A DNA stretch of 56,678 nucleotides from Candidatus Methylomirabilis sp. Lineage in GTDB: Bacteria; DYJV01. The stretch is taken from positions 20,239-76,916 of the forward strand of contig DYJV01000002.1 of assembly GCA_020722945.1 (NCBI GenBank), read 5' to 3'. Positions 30,421-42,620 of the stretch are shown here, piece by piece (the stretch's first letter is position 1; each line of letters opens with the position of its first letter). Below the pieces are notes generated by a model. It ran no database searches and was not told the DNA's origin. It saw nothing but the letters and a program-made list of their open reading frames with translations. Position numbers and translations under genes: made by a program.

Positions 30421-32400
30421 TTAAGCTTGAAGCTGTCTTCTGTCTTCCATATCAAAAAGTTTTCTTTCAACTTTTCCTGCAATACCAAGCTGCTCTCTCT
30501 TTTTGTTGATGTGAGCTATCATCTTCTGAGCCATTTCGTGAGGATCAACAGCAAAATCCCATTTACCAAGACCCCATTCTGATTCAAGACCATCAAATAG
30601 AAGTTTGTGGAACTTGGTGCCTTCTATTGAAGGGAATGTAGCTCCAAAGATAGTATAAACACCAGAACCAACAAAGTAGTGACCAATAGATATAGCTTTT
30701 TCACTCATCCACTCAGGTGCAGCACCTGCAACAGGTAAATCAGCAATAGAATCACCAAGACCACCTGTTTTTACCATTTCAGCACAAGCTATAAGTATTC
30801 TTGAGTTATCAACACAAGAACCAACATTAAGAACAGGAGGCATACCAACTGTCTCACATATCTCTTTTAAGCCAGGTCCACATAGATCTTTTGCAGTTGG
30901 ATCCATCAATCCTACTTTTGCTAAAGATATAGCTGAACAACCTGTCTGAACAACAAGAACATCATTTTTGATAAGCTCTTTTACAAGCTCAACGTGAACA
31001 TAATCGTGTTTTACTCTTGGGTTGGTGCAACCAACAACACCTGCAACCCCTCTAATTCTTCCATTGATTATATTGTCGTTTAGAGGTTGATATGTAGATC
31101 TAAAAGTCCCACCAAGCATATAATTTACGTATTCGTGTGAAATACCGTGGATACCAAGTTTTTTATTTTTAGGGATTTCGATTTTAGCTTTTCTTCCATT
31201 TTTGAATCTGTCAATAGCCATTTCTACTATTTTGTCAACACACTCTCTTGGCTTGTCTTCTTTGAGTTGGATATGAATTGTAGAACCTTCTATGTGAGCT
31301 CTTGGGTTTGTAGTAACAAATTTGGTCCCATAGCACTCTGATAGTGGTCCCAAAGCTTGTTTGATACACTGAACATCAACAGCCATTGCATCAACTGCAC
31401 CTGTAACTATGATTGTCTCTGTAGACATGAAGTTCCCAGCGTGAGGGATACCATGTCTCATAAGAACTTCTGCACCAGAACAGCACATACCGAGAAGATT
31501 TATCCCTTTTGCACCTGCTGCTTTTGCTTTTTCTATGTTTTTAGGATCATTAACTGCATCTATCATTGATTCAAAAAGATTTGGCTCATGACCGTGAACT
31601 ATAACATTTACTTTGTCTTCTTCAAGATAACCCATATCAACACCAGCAACTATAGCTTTTGGTGTGCCGTAAAGTATATCTGATATCTCTGTAGCAACCA
31701 TTGATCCGCCCCATCCATCTGAAAGAGCAGTTCTTGTAGCGTGTCTCATGATATTTTGGTATTCTTGGTCAACACCCATGTGAGTTCTGTGCATCATCTC
31801 CATAAGTTCTCTCATAGAACCTCTTGGAACAACACCAAGTTCTCTCCATTTCTCCAAAGTTTTGGCTGGAACTCTTTTTGAAAATGGGATTTCACCTTCA
31901 ACAGCAGTGTAAGTTTTCTCTAATGTGTGGTAAAGCTCCATAGCAAGATCTTTAGTTGATCTTGGTTTCTCATTATCCCCTTCACCTTCGTAAAGTGGAA
32001 TATTTATCTCTTCACATACATATTTTAATTTAGCTTCATCTTTGATTTTGTAGTCTGTGATTTTACCTTCAACAACTTCTTTGAAAAGATCGAGCATTGC
32101 CATCCCGTGATCGGTATGTGCTGCTGCTCCTGCAACAACCATTCTCGCAAAGTTTCTTGCTGCTATTGTGTCGTATGTAGCACCACAAACACCAACCTTT
32201 TCATAAGGATTTTTGGGGCTTAATCTACAAGGACCCATAGAACAGTTTTTACAGCAAGCTGCATCTGAACCGATAGGACATGGACTCATATCATGTGCTC
32301 TGTGAAAAGCTGTCTTTACACCTTCTGCTTCAGCTTTTTTGAGCATTTGAGCAGTAGAGGGACATATTGTAGCTTCTTCAATTTTGAACTCTTTTGCCAT
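30421..32400 (-). CDS. cooS: Anaerobic Ni-Fe carbon-monoxide dehydrogenase catalytic subunit
   Basis: 659 aa; CPIGSDAACCKNCSMGPCRL (B/D cluster Cys); LLGMCCSGAEVLMRHG; GVVGCTNPRVKHDYVHVE; QTGCSAISLAKVGLMD; VLNVGSCVDNSRILI. Confidence 0.95.
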   Translation of the reverse strand: MAKEFKIEEATICPSTAQMLKKAEAEGVKTAFHRAHDMSPCPIGSDAACCKNCSMGPCRLSPKNPYEKVGVCGATYDTIAARNFARMVVAGAAAHTDHGMAMLDLFKEVVEGKITDYKIKDEAKLKYVCEEINIPLYEGEGDNEKPRSTKDLAMELYHTLEKTYTAVEGEIPFSKRVPAKTLEKWRELGVVPRGSMRELMEMMHRTHMGVDQEYQNIMRHATRTALSDGWGGSMVATEISDILYGTPKAIVAGVDMGYLEEDKVNVIVHGHEPNLFESMIDAVNDPKNIEKAKAAGAKGINLLGMCCSGAEVLMRHGIPHAGNFMSTETIIVTGAVDAMAVDVQCIKQALGPLSECYGTKFVTTNPRAHIEGSTIHIQLKEDKPRECVDKIVEMAIDRFKNGRKAKIEIPKNKKLGIHGISHEYVNYMLGGTFRSTYQPLNDNIINGRIRGVAGVVGCTNPRVKHDYVHVELVKELIKNDVLVVQTGCSAISLAKVGLMDPTAKDLCGPGLKEICETVGMPPVLNVGSCVDNSRILIACAEMVKTGGLGDSIADLPVAGAAPEWMSEKAISIGHYFVGSGVYTIFGATFPSIEGTKFHKLLFDGLESEWGLGKWDFAVDPHEMAQKMIAHINKKREQLGIAGKVERKLFDMEDRRQLQA

Positions 32401-32550
32401 TTTTTTCTCCTTCTTGGATTATTTGATAAATAACTTCTTACTAATAAACAAAAATAGTGCCATAAATGAAAATCAATATTTAAAGCATGTTACCACCATA
32501 GCTAAATTTGACAAGCGAAAAAAATTTGGATTTCATACGAAATATTTTCG

Positions 32551-34428
32551 CTATCCTAATATTTTTTCGTTTATTCTGATCTTACTATTTTTTCTGATAT
32601 CCTCTATCATCGTATCCATCTTTGATTTCATCTTTTCATTGGTTAGCATTTTTATGTATTGCTCCTTCTCCTTCTCAAACTTTGCATTATCAAAATTTTC
32701 AAACTCAGTAACACCTATTACAAAAGCAGCATCTCTGTTAGACAATGGATGATTTAGGAGCTCATCTTTAACTTTTAATACTTTGATCTCTGACAAATCA
32801 ATATCTTTTAATTTATCTGTTTTTGGGGAGTAAAAATTTATAAAGTCTGTTGCATCATAGGTGTAGATATTTTTTGTTGCCTCTTTTAGAGCTTGCAAGG
32901 TTTTGGAAGATGTTATCAAAGTAGCTGCTGCATCTTTAGCCATCTTTTCTGATTCTACATTTTTATACTCTTTTATAACTGTATCTTTGATGTTGTTAAA
33001 ATCAGGGATGTATGGTTTGTCAATTTTTACAACTTTTGCAAAATATAGTGGTGATATCGGACTCCCTTCAATAATCTGAATGACATTCTCCTCTGCTTTG
33101 AATATTTTGCTTATAAAATCGGGGAGGAATTTCTTGCTGTTTAATGTAATTTTTTCTGCAGAGGCAATTTGGAGATTTAAATCTTTTGCTATACTTTCAA
33201 GAGATGAACTGTTGTCCAATTTTTGAGCATAACTATCAGATATCTCTTTCATTTTTAGGGAAATATAATTTTGCTCAAGTTGTGATTTTATTAATGGTTT
33301 TGCCTGCTCGAAAGTTTTACTGCTACTCGGTTTTATATCTTCAACTTTGATAATATGGTATCCGAAGTTGGTTTTGACTATTTCACTTATCTGATCCTTT
33401 TTTAGAGAAAATGCAGCTTTTTCAAACTCAGGAACCATCTGACCCTTTGAAAAGTAACCGAGGTCACCACCTTTTACTTTTGAAGGACAATCTGAATATT
33501 TTTTAGCAAGCTCAGGAAAATTCCCCCCACTCTTTACCTCTTTGAGGACAGTTTCAGCTTTTTTGAGTGCTTCTTTATCGTGAGTAGAATCTCCAGTTGT
33601 TTTAAAAAGGATATGTCTTGCCTTTATCTGCTCCTTTTCACTGAATTGATCTTTATTCTCATCGTAATATTTTTTGATGTCGTCATCTGAAAGTTTGAAA
33701 GATTTGAGGATGTAATCTTTGTCAACTGAAACAAAAGCTACATCTCTTGTTTCAGGGGTTTTAAACATCTCTTTATTTTTATCGAAGTAAGCTGTGATAT
33801 CAGCATCTGTGTATTTTACTTGTGATACAAATTTGTCAAATGGTATTTTTACAAAACCTAATTTGGCTCTCTTTGTATTTAGCTCATAGGCTAATTTTGC
33901 CTCTTGATCAGTAATTAAGATTGAATTTGCTATTGAGTTTTGAAATTTGTTGATTGCAATGTCAAATTTAAGTTTCTTTTCAAAATCTTCAGGGGTGATA
34001 CGGTTCATCTGTAGGACTTGATGGTATCTCTCCTTGCTAAATCCGCCATTATCTTTGAATGCCTCTATTGTCACAATTATATCTTTTAACTCATCGTCAC
34101 TGACATTTATCCCCATCTTGACAGCCTCCTGATGGATTAGGATTTTGTTGATAAGTGAATTGACGATATTCTCTTTAAGGTGAAAATTTTTGATCATAGC
34201 TTCATCTATCTTCATATTGTATTGGGATTCATAATTTTTTATAAAATTGTCAAACTCTCTGGAAAACTCTTGTAAAGATAACGTTTCATTGTTTACAATA
34301 GCAGCATAATTGGCAGAATCTTTTTTTGCAAAACTCCCAACGCCCCAGAAAACAAAAACCAGTGCAACTATCCCTAATGCTACTTTAACTACTGATGATG
34401 ATGCATTTTTCCTTAAATATTCAAACAT
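32551..34428 (-). CDS. SurA/PpiD-type membrane-anchored peptidyl-prolyl isomerase
   Basis: MFEYLRKNASSSVVKVALGIVALVFVFWGVGSF TM anchor, SurA_N-3 region, parvulin domain (IKARHILFKTTGDS...YSDCPSKVKGGDLGYFSKGQMVPEFEKAAF). Start chosen at 34428 because of the aaggag RBS. Confidence 0.9.
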   Translation of the reverse strand: MFEYLRKNASSSVVKVALGIVALVFVFWGVGSFAKKDSANYAAIVNNETLSLQEFSREFDNFIKNYESQYNMKIDEAMIKNFHLKENIVNSLINKILIHQEAVKMGINVSDDELKDIIVTIEAFKDNGGFSKERYHQVLQMNRITPEDFEKKLKFDIAINKFQNSIANSILITDQEAKLAYELNTKRAKLGFVKIPFDKFVSQVKYTDADITAYFDKNKEMFKTPETRDVAFVSVDKDYILKSFKLSDDDIKKYYDENKDQFSEKEQIKARHILFKTTGDSTHDKEALKKAETVLKEVKSGGNFPELAKKYSDCPSKVKGGDLGYFSKGQMVPEFEKAAFSLKKDQISEIVKTNFGYHIIKVEDIKPSSSKTFEQAKPLIKSQLEQNYISLKMKEISDSYAQKLDNSSSLESIAKDLNLQIASAEKITLNSKKFLPDFISKIFKAEENVIQIIEGSPISPLYFAKVVKIDKPYIPDFNNIKDTVIKEYKNVESEKMAKDAAATLITSSKTLQALKEATKNIYTYDATDFINFYSPKTDKLKDIDLSEIKVLKVKDELLNHPLSNRDAAFVIGVTEFENFDNAKFEKEKEQYIKMLTNEKMKSKMDTMIEDIRKNSKIRINEKILG

Positions 34429-34574
34429 AGATAACTCCTTATTTTTATTGTAAAGATATTTTAAGAGAGTGAAATATCTATTATATAAATAAAAAAAATG
34501 CAACTTTTTTATTGTGTTTTATGCAATTTTTATGTAGTAATATCCCTTCTAATATTTTAAATGAGAGGGGCTGT

Positions 34575-35096
34575 ATGGAAAGCTTTGATGTTGGGATCAT
34601 GATAGGTAGTAATTCAGATTACCCTATTATAGAGGAGAGTATCCAGATTTTTGATAGATTTGGGATCCCATATATAATTACAATTACATCTGCTCACAGA
34701 ACTCCTCAAAGAACAGAAAAATTCATTAAATATTGTGAAGATAGATCAGTAAAGATATTCATAGCAGCAGCAGGAGCTGCAGCTCATTTACCGGGTGTGG
34801 TTGCATCTATGACTAACCTACCTGTTATAGGGGTCCCAATAGCGGCTACTGCCCTAAATGGTATAGATGCTCTTTACTCAATTGTCCAAATGCCTGGGGG
34901 TATCCCTGTTGCAACAATGCCTATTGGCAAAGCAGGTGCCAAAAATGCTGCTATATTTGCACTTCAGATATTATCTCTTGCTAACAGCGAGTTGAGACTT
35001 AAGCTAAACAATTTTAGGCTTGAAATGAAAGATAGCATTGTAAATCAGGCAGAAGTTTTGAAAATTAAAAATAATAATGTATTTATAGACTTTTAA
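34575..35096 (+). CDS. purE: N5-carboxyaminoimidazole ribonucleotide mutase
   Basis: VGIMIGSNSDYPIIEES; ITSAHRTPQRT; AAAGAAAHLPGVVASMTNLPVIGVPI; PGGIPVATMPIGKAGAKNAAIFALQIL. Confidence 0.95.
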   Translation: MESFDVGIMIGSNSDYPIIEESIQIFDRFGIPYIITITSAHRTPQRTEKFIKYCEDRSVKIFIAAAGAAAHLPGVVASMTNLPVIGVPIAATALNGIDALYSIVQMPGGIPVATMPIGKAGAKNAAIFALQILSLANSELRLKLNNFRLEMKDSIVNQAEVLKIKNNNVFIDF

Positions 35097-35122
35097 AATA
35101 AAATTTTTTTTGGAGGTGTTGT

Positions 35123-35545
35123 ATGATTCAAAGAACTTTATCAATAATAAAACCTGATGCAGTCAAGAAAAATGTATCAGGTAAAATAATCTCTATCTTA
35201 GAGGAGAACGGCATTAAAATAGTTGCAATCAAAATGCTCACACTTAGCAGAAAAGTGGCTGAAGGATTTTACTATGTCCACAAAGATAAAGGATTTTTCA
35301 ACAGTCTGATAGATTTTATGACATCTGGTCCTGTTGTTGTTATGATACTTGAAGGTGATAATGTAATCGAAAAATATAGAAAACTTATGGGTGCTACCAA
35401 TCCAGAAAAAGCTGATGCAGGCACAATAAGAAAACTTTATGCAACTGATATAGAAAAAAATGCTGTTCATGGCTCAGATGCTGTAGAAACAGCAGATTTT
35501 GAAACAAGATATTTTTTTAATGCATTTGAAATAAATGAACGTTAA
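35123..35545 (+). CDS. ndk: Nucleoside diphosphate kinase
   Basis: [54 protein letters not shown] active site. Confidence 0.97.
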   Translation: MIQRTLSIIKPDAVKKNVSGKIISILEENGIKIVAIKMLTLSRKVAEGFYYVHKDKGFFNSLIDFMTSGPVVVMILEGDNVIEKYRKLMGATNPEKADAGTIRKLYATDIEKNAVHGSDAVETADFETRYFFNAFEINER

Positions 35546-35566
35546 AACTTATTTTTGGAGATAATA

Positions 35567-36436
35567 ATGTATTTTCAAGATGTTATAATGAATTTACAAA
35601 AATTTTGGGCTGACAATGGATGTATCATCCAGCAGCCTTACGATATTGAAGTCGGTGCCGGGACAATGAACCCGGCAACTTTTTTACGAGTGTTAGGACC
35701 AGAGCCTTTTAATGTTGCATATGTAGAACCTTCAAGAAGACCTACTGACGGAAGGTATGGTGAAAATCCAAATAGACTTCAACACTACTACCAGTTTCAG
35801 GTGATCTTAAAACCTTCGCCACTTGATATTCAGGAGATTTATCTTAACAGTCTCAGATTTCTCGGAATAAACCCTCTTGAACACGATATAAGATTTGTAG
35901 AGGATGACTGGGAATCACCTACACTCGGAGCGTGGGGACTTGGGTGGGAGGTTTGGCTTGATGGGATGGAGATTACACAGTTTACATACTTTCAGCAGGC
36001 TGGGAGCATTGATCTTGATGTTGTTGCAGGAGAGATCACCTATGGTGTTGAAAGGATATCTATGTATCTTCAAGGTATTGACAATGTTTACGATCTTAAA
36101 TGGAACAAAAATTTAAAGTATGGGGATATTCACCATAAAAGTGAAGTTGAGGGATCGATTTACAACTTTGACGAAGCTGACATTCAGATGCTTTTTAAAC
36201 TTTTTGAAATGTATGAGCAGGAATCTAAAAGATTGATAGAGAAGAAATTAGTTTTGCCTGCTTACGATTTCTGTCTTAAATGCTCCCATACATTTAATCT
36301 ACTTGATGCAAGAAATGCAATATCTGTTACTGAAAGGACAGGATATATAGGCAGGATAAGGAATCTTGCAAAACTTTGTGCTACTGAATATCTTGAGCAG
36401 AGGAGACAGATGGGATTTCCTATGTTAAAAAGATAG
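35567..36436 (+). CDS. glyQ: Glycine--tRNA ligase alpha subunit
   Basis: [79 protein letters not shown]. Confidence 0.97.
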   Translation: MYFQDVIMNLQKFWADNGCIIQQPYDIEVGAGTMNPATFLRVLGPEPFNVAYVEPSRRPTDGRYGENPNRLQHYYQFQVILKPSPLDIQEIYLNSLRFLGINPLEHDIRFVEDDWESPTLGAWGLGWEVWLDGMEITQFTYFQQAGSIDLDVVAGEITYGVERISMYLQGIDNVYDLKWNKNLKYGDIHHKSEVEGSIYNFDEADIQMLFKLFEMYEQESKRLIEKKLVLPAYDFCLKCSHTFNLLDARNAISVTERTGYIGRIRNLAKLCATEYLEQRRQMGFPMLKR

Positions 36437-36440
36437 AGAC

Positions 36441-38312
36441 TCAAAAATTAAGATATAAAAATTTATTAATTTTAGTAACAATCTCATCCCCTGTAACAGG
36501 TTTTTCTATTATACTTTTTATGCATTTATATTTTTTGAGTTCAAGTATAGTAGAATCTACACACCCTGTAAGCAGGAATATTGGGATATTGATATTATTC
36601 TCTCTATTGTGTTTTACTATATCTTCACCTGTAATCCCTGGTTCTAAGATATAATCAAGCAAAATAATGTCTATACCTTTTTTGTCTGGAAGGTCTATAA
36701 AATCTTTGTAGGATGTCAAAGATATCACATTAAACCCATAAAAATTGAGAAGCTCTGATAGGCTGTTCTTAAAATAGAGGTCATCATCTATTATACAGAC
36801 AGTTGCTTTAGATTTTTTATCTCTAACCTCTTGATTGTATGTAGTGATAGTTTTGTTTTTATGCAACTCATTTGTTTCAAAAATGGGTAGCGAAATTATA
36901 AAATCTGTCCCTATCCCATGATTACTTATAAAATCTATCGCTCCACCCAACTCTTTTACTTCTTTTAAGGCTATCGAGAGACCCAAACCAACCCCTTGCC
37001 TCTGATTCTCTGAACTTTTAACCTTTGAAGTGAAGAAAGGTTCAAATATTTTATCTTTGAATTCAGGTTTAATTCCAATACCATTGTCCCTGACAATAAT
37101 TCTTACGAAAGGTTTGTCATTGAGTGTTATCATTTCTGATAAAAGTGATATCTCGCCATTTTCCCTCTGAACTTCGTTGATTGCATCAATTGAATTTATA
37201 AGGAGATTAAGCAAAAGTTGAACAAGGGAAGATTTGTTCCCCAAAACATTGATATTATTATCTTTGAACTCGGTTTTGAATGTTATCCGCTTACTCTTTT
37301 TTATTAGTGGTGTTATGAGAGATATGACATTTTCCATCAGATCTGATATTTTTACAGGCTCTTTTGTTATTTTATTTTTTCTTGTAAAATTGAGAAACTG
37401 CTGCATAAAAAGAGATGCATTTTGTATAGATTTTTCAATGTTGGAGAGATATTTTTCGACTTTTTCTGGGGATGTATCCTTTGTGAGTCTTATTAGCTCA
37501 AGGTTGTAGCCTATCCCTGTTATTATGTTGTTTATGTCATGAACAAGGGCTCCAGACATTGTGCCCAATATCTCTGCTTTTTGAGATTGTTTAAGCTGCT
37601 CTTCAAGTGCTTTTTTGTCACTATTGTCTCTGAATACAGATATATAATTTTCTACTTTACCTTTACTATCAAAGAGTGCAAATATCTTTACAGCACAGGG
37701 TATGATAATATTTTTATCATTAATTACATCGATGTTCCCAACCCACATCCCTTTAGATAATACATTTTCTAATATATGTTTTATAAAAGATTTTCTTTCA
37801 GAACTTACAGGGATAATATCTTTGGCATGGCTATTGTTGGGTAAATAGCCAACAATCTGATCAAATTTGTTGTTTTTGTAGAGAATTAAACCATCTTTGT
37901 CTGTAATAAATATTGCATCACTATTCTCCTCTATTACTCTGAAATACAAATCTCTCTGCTTCTCTATCTCCAGATTGGCAGTAATATCTATCATCCAACC
38001 TTCAAATATATCACGGTCTAAAATTTTACCTGATAGCAAAACATTGATAATTGAACCATCTCTTTTCTTTACCCTTGTTTTGACTATATGTTGGGAGGTA
38101 TTTTCTTCAACACCTTTTAAAAAATTGTCTCTTTCTGATTTTTCAAGGTAAATATCTTTTGGGATATTAAGCTGTTGAAGTTGATAAAAATCTTCATATC
38201 CAAGTATCTCAATAAAGGATTGGTTTGCATAGAGGAATTTACCATCTTTTGTGGAAACATAAAACCCAAAATTAGCTTGACTTATAGACTTTTCAAAATT
38301 GATATTATACAA
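36441..38312 (-). CDS. PAS-domain hybrid histidine kinase with C-terminal receiver
   Basis: Two PAS regions; H-box SGALVHDINNIITGIGYNLELI; RDNGIGIKPEFKDKIFEPFFTSK; receiver VCIIDDDLYFKNSLSELL...IILLDYILEPGITGED. Confidence 0.92.
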   Translation of the reverse strand: MYNINFEKSISQANFGFYVSTKDGKFLYANQSFIEILGYEDFYQLQQLNIPKDIYLEKSERDNFLKGVEENTSQHIVKTRVKKRDGSIINVLLSGKILDRDIFEGWMIDITANLEIEKQRDLYFRVIEENSDAIFITDKDGLILYKNNKFDQIVGYLPNNSHAKDIIPVSSERKSFIKHILENVLSKGMWVGNIDVINDKNIIIPCAVKIFALFDSKGKVENYISVFRDNSDKKALEEQLKQSQKAEILGTMSGALVHDINNIITGIGYNLELIRLTKDTSPEKVEKYLSNIEKSIQNASLFMQQFLNFTRKNKITKEPVKISDLMENVISLITPLIKKSKRITFKTEFKDNNINVLGNKSSLVQLLLNLLINSIDAINEVQRENGEISLLSEMITLNDKPFVRIIVRDNGIGIKPEFKDKIFEPFFTSKVKSSENQRQGVGLGLSIALKEVKELGGAIDFISNHGIGTDFIISLPIFETNELHKNKTITTYNQEVRDKKSKATVCIIDDDLYFKNSLSELLNFYGFNVISLTSYKDFIDLPDKKGIDIILLDYILEPGITGEDIVKHNRENNINIPIFLLTGCVDSTILELKKYKCIKSIIEKPVTGDEIVTKINKFLYLNF

Positions 38313-38539
38313 TTCTATCTCTAACCTCGCAATCTACTTTCTAAATATATATTTTAATTGATAGTTAAAATAAAACATACTGAACCAAACTTTACAACTA
38401 AATAAAAATATTTTTATTTGCAAAGCTCGATAAATAAAACAGAAATTCATTTTAATAGATTATTTATTATCAAATTAATTTCAATTATGCAATATAAATT
38501 TTTTAAATATCATCGGCATATTGGATATTAGAGGATAGG

Positions 38540-39647
38540 TTAATTTTTTGAAGAGTTCCTGAATAGGTAACTACCTATAAAATCATCAAGAAGTTCTCCA
38601 TCCATCATTGCATTTATGTTGCCAACTTCAAATCCTGTGCGGTGATCCTTCACCATCTGATAAGGATGAAATATGTAAGACCTTATCTGACTTCCCCAGC
38701 CTATCTCTTTCTGCTCTCCACGAATTTCATTGATCTCACTCTCTTTTGCTTGACGCTCTATTTCGTAAAGTTTAGATTTGAGAATTTTCATTGCAACATC
38801 CCTATTTCTATGCTGGGACCTTTCATTTTGACACTGAACTACTATCCCTGTTGGTAAATGAGTGATCCGTATCGCAGAATCAGTTTTGTTAACATGCTGA
38901 CCACCTGCTCCACTTGCTCTAAATGTATCAACTCTCAAATCTTTTTCATTTATATCTATTGAGATCTCTTCAGATAACTCTGGTATTACTGAAACAGATG
39001 CAAAAGATGTATGCCTTTTCTTATTTGCATCAAATGGTGATATCCTTACTAATCGGTGAATCCCTGTCTCCCCTTTGAGTAACCCATAAGAGTAATCACC
39101 CCTGACAATAAAGGTGCAGCTTTTTATACCAGCTTCCTCCATTGTCAGCTTATCAACAATTTCGGTGACAAATTTACCCTTTTCGCACCACCGTAAATAC
39201 ATCCTTAAAAGCATTTCTGCCCAATCTTGTGCTTCTGTCCCGCCAGCACCAGCATTGATGCTTACTATTGCTGGCGATATATCATTTGGGTCTGAGAGTA
39301 TCTCTTTTATTTCAAGAGCCTTTACATCCTTTTTTAGTAATCTTAACTCTCTTTCAATTTCTGTAAAATCTTCCTCTTTTTCACTCTCGAAGAGCTCAAA
39401 CATAAACTTAAGATCTTCAACTCTTTTAGATAGAGCATCCCAATTGTTTATTACATCTTTTAGGAATTTCTCTCTTTTGAGAGTATTTTTGGAATTTTCA
39501 GGATTTTCCCAAAAAGAGGGAAGTGATATTTTTGTGGCTATTTCACTTAGCTCAGATTTCTTGACATCTATCTCAAAGATAACTCCTTAAATTTAGAAGT
39601 TTGTCAGTAAGATCCTTGATATTTTTCTTTATCTCCCATGCTTCCAT
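38540..39647 (-). CDS. prfB: Peptide chain release factor 2, programmed +1 frameshift at 39573-39578
   Basis: 0-frame ATG at 39645-39647: MEAWEIKKNIKDLTDKLLNLRSYL-UGA, then +1 frame EIDVKKSELSEIATKISLPSFWENPENSKNTLKREKFLKDV... into the annotated ORF (GAGGTEAQDWAEMLLRMY; RASGAGGQHVNKTDSAIR). Slip context AAGGAGTTATCTTTGAG. Confidence 0.95.
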
Positions 39648-39652
39648 AAAAT

Positions 39653-40990
<1,338 letters not shown>

Positions 40991-41009
40991 CTTGTAAATT
41001 GATACTATT

Positions 41010-42608
41010 TTATAATTCTATCAATGTAGCAGAAACAATATTTGGAAGTTTTTTCATATCTTCAATAATAGATGGAGCAATTTCCTGGTCCACTTGGACA
41101 ATTGATATTGCCATACCACCGATCGATTCCCTACCAAACTGCATATTACCTATATTTATATTTTTTGAACCAAGAAATCCACCTATATTACCGATAACTC
41201 CCGGTTTGTCATGATTGTAAAGTAGTATAATGTGTCCCTTAGGCTCTGTCTCAACTCTGAAGTTATTGATTGAGACTATCCTTATATCTTCTTTCCCAAA
41301 AAGAGCACCCTCAATAGATAGTAATCCTGTTAATGTTTTGGCTTTTAGGATGATTGATGATGAAAAATTCTTGCTTTCTGAATTTTTGCTTTCGTTAATC
41401 TTGATGCCTCTCTCTTTAACTACAATAGGAGCATTTACAAAATTAACATTATCACCCATAATAGGAGTTAACAAACCTTTGAGTAGTGATAGTGTAATTG
41501 GTGCAACTTGATATTTTACAACATCACCGTAATACTCTATAAATATATCTGTAAACCCACAAGATTCTGTGCACATCTGAGTGACAAAACTACCCATCTT
41601 CTCACCAAGTTTTATATATGGAGCTAATATCTTCAGCTCTTCTGCACTTACAGATGGAACATTAAGAGCATTTGTTACTGTGCCATTTACTAAGTAATCT
41701 GCCATCTGCTCCGCAACTGCTATTGAAACATTAAGCTGGGCTTCCTCTGTAGATGCACCTAAATGTGGTGTGCATATGAAATTTTCAGATTTTATGAGCG
41801 GGTGGTTAAAATCTGGTGGCTCTTTTTCAAAAACATCAAAAGCTGCTCCTGCAACTTTACCACTTTGGAGTGCCTCTGCAAGATCATCTTCGTTGACTAT
41901 CCCACCTCTTGCACAGCAGATTATCCTAACTCCATTTTTCATAATTTTGAATGTATCTTTGTTGATAAGATTTTTAGTATCTTTTGTGAGTGGAGTATGA
42001 ATAGTGATATAGTCACTCTGGGTAAATATCTCATTTAATGAAACAAGTTTAATACCTTTTTTGAGTGCATTCTCTTCTGAAATATAAGGATCGTATGCTA
42101 TTACTTTCATTTTGAGACCCAAACATCTGTCAGCAACAATAGTTCCGATATTTCCAAGTCCTACTATCCCTAAAACTTTGTTGAAAAGCTCTGAACCCAT
42201 AAATTTGCTTTTCTCCCACTTCCCACTTTTCATACTTGCAGTTGCCTGAGGAATACTTCTTGATATAGACATCATCATTGAGATGGTATGTTCTGCTGTA
42301 GTAATGGTATTGCCGTGAGGGGTATTCATTACGATGATACCTTTTTCTGATGCAGCAGGAATGTCAACATTGTCAACCCCAATACCTGCTCTACCTATGG
42401 CTTTGAGATTCTTGGCATGCTCAAGAACATCTTTAGTCAACTTTGTAGCACTTCTTATTACTATTCCATCATAATTCCCAATTACTTGTTTCAGCTCATC
42501 TTTGGTCATACCGACCTTAACATCAACATCTATATTGGGATTGCTTTTTAATATTTCTACTCCCTGTTTGTCAAGTTTGTCACTAACTAAAACTTTTACC
42601 TTTGCCAT
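41010..42608 (-). CDS. serA: D-3-phosphoglycerate dehydrogenase with ACT domain
   Basis: VLVSDKLDKQGVEIL; IGRAGIGVDNVDIPAASEKGIIVMNTP; LGIVGLGNIGTIVADRC; CARGGIVNEDDLAEAL; HLGASTEEAQ; C-terminal ACT (HDKPGVIGNIGGFLG). Confidence 0.96.
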   Translation of the reverse strand: MAKVKVLVSDKLDKQGVEILKSNPNIDVDVKVGMTKDELKQVIGNYDGIVIRSATKLTKDVLEHAKNLKAIGRAGIGVDNVDIPAASEKGIIVMNTPHGNTITTAEHTISMMMSISRSIPQATASMKSGKWEKSKFMGSELFNKVLGIVGLGNIGTIVADRCLGLKMKVIAYDPYISEENALKKGIKLVSLNEIFTQSDYITIHTPLTKDTKNLINKDTFKIMKNGVRIICCARGGIVNEDDLAEALQSGKVAGAAFDVFEKEPPDFNHPLIKSENFICTPHLGASTEEAQLNVSIAVAEQMADYLVNGTVTNALNVPSVSAEELKILAPYIKLGEKMGSFVTQMCTESCGFTDIFIEYYGDVVKYQVAPITLSLLKGLLTPIMGDNVNFVNAPIVVKERGIKINESKNSESKNFSSSIILKAKTLTGLLSIEGALFGKEDIRIVSINNFRVETEPKGHIILLYNHDKPGVIGNIGGFLGSKNINIGNMQFGRESIGGMAISIVQVDQEIAPSIIEDMKKLPNIVSATLIEL

Positions 42609-42620
42609 TGGGAAACTCCT

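Noticed and set aside
34429-34503. 25-aa N-terminal extension of the PpiD-like ORF
   Set aside because: A good RBS (aaggag) precedes the ATG at 34428 and the known family N-terminus starts there.
39114-39590. 158-aa plus-strand ORF opposite prfB
   Set aside because: Antisense shadow of RF2 and its frameshifted leader; no recognisable motifs.
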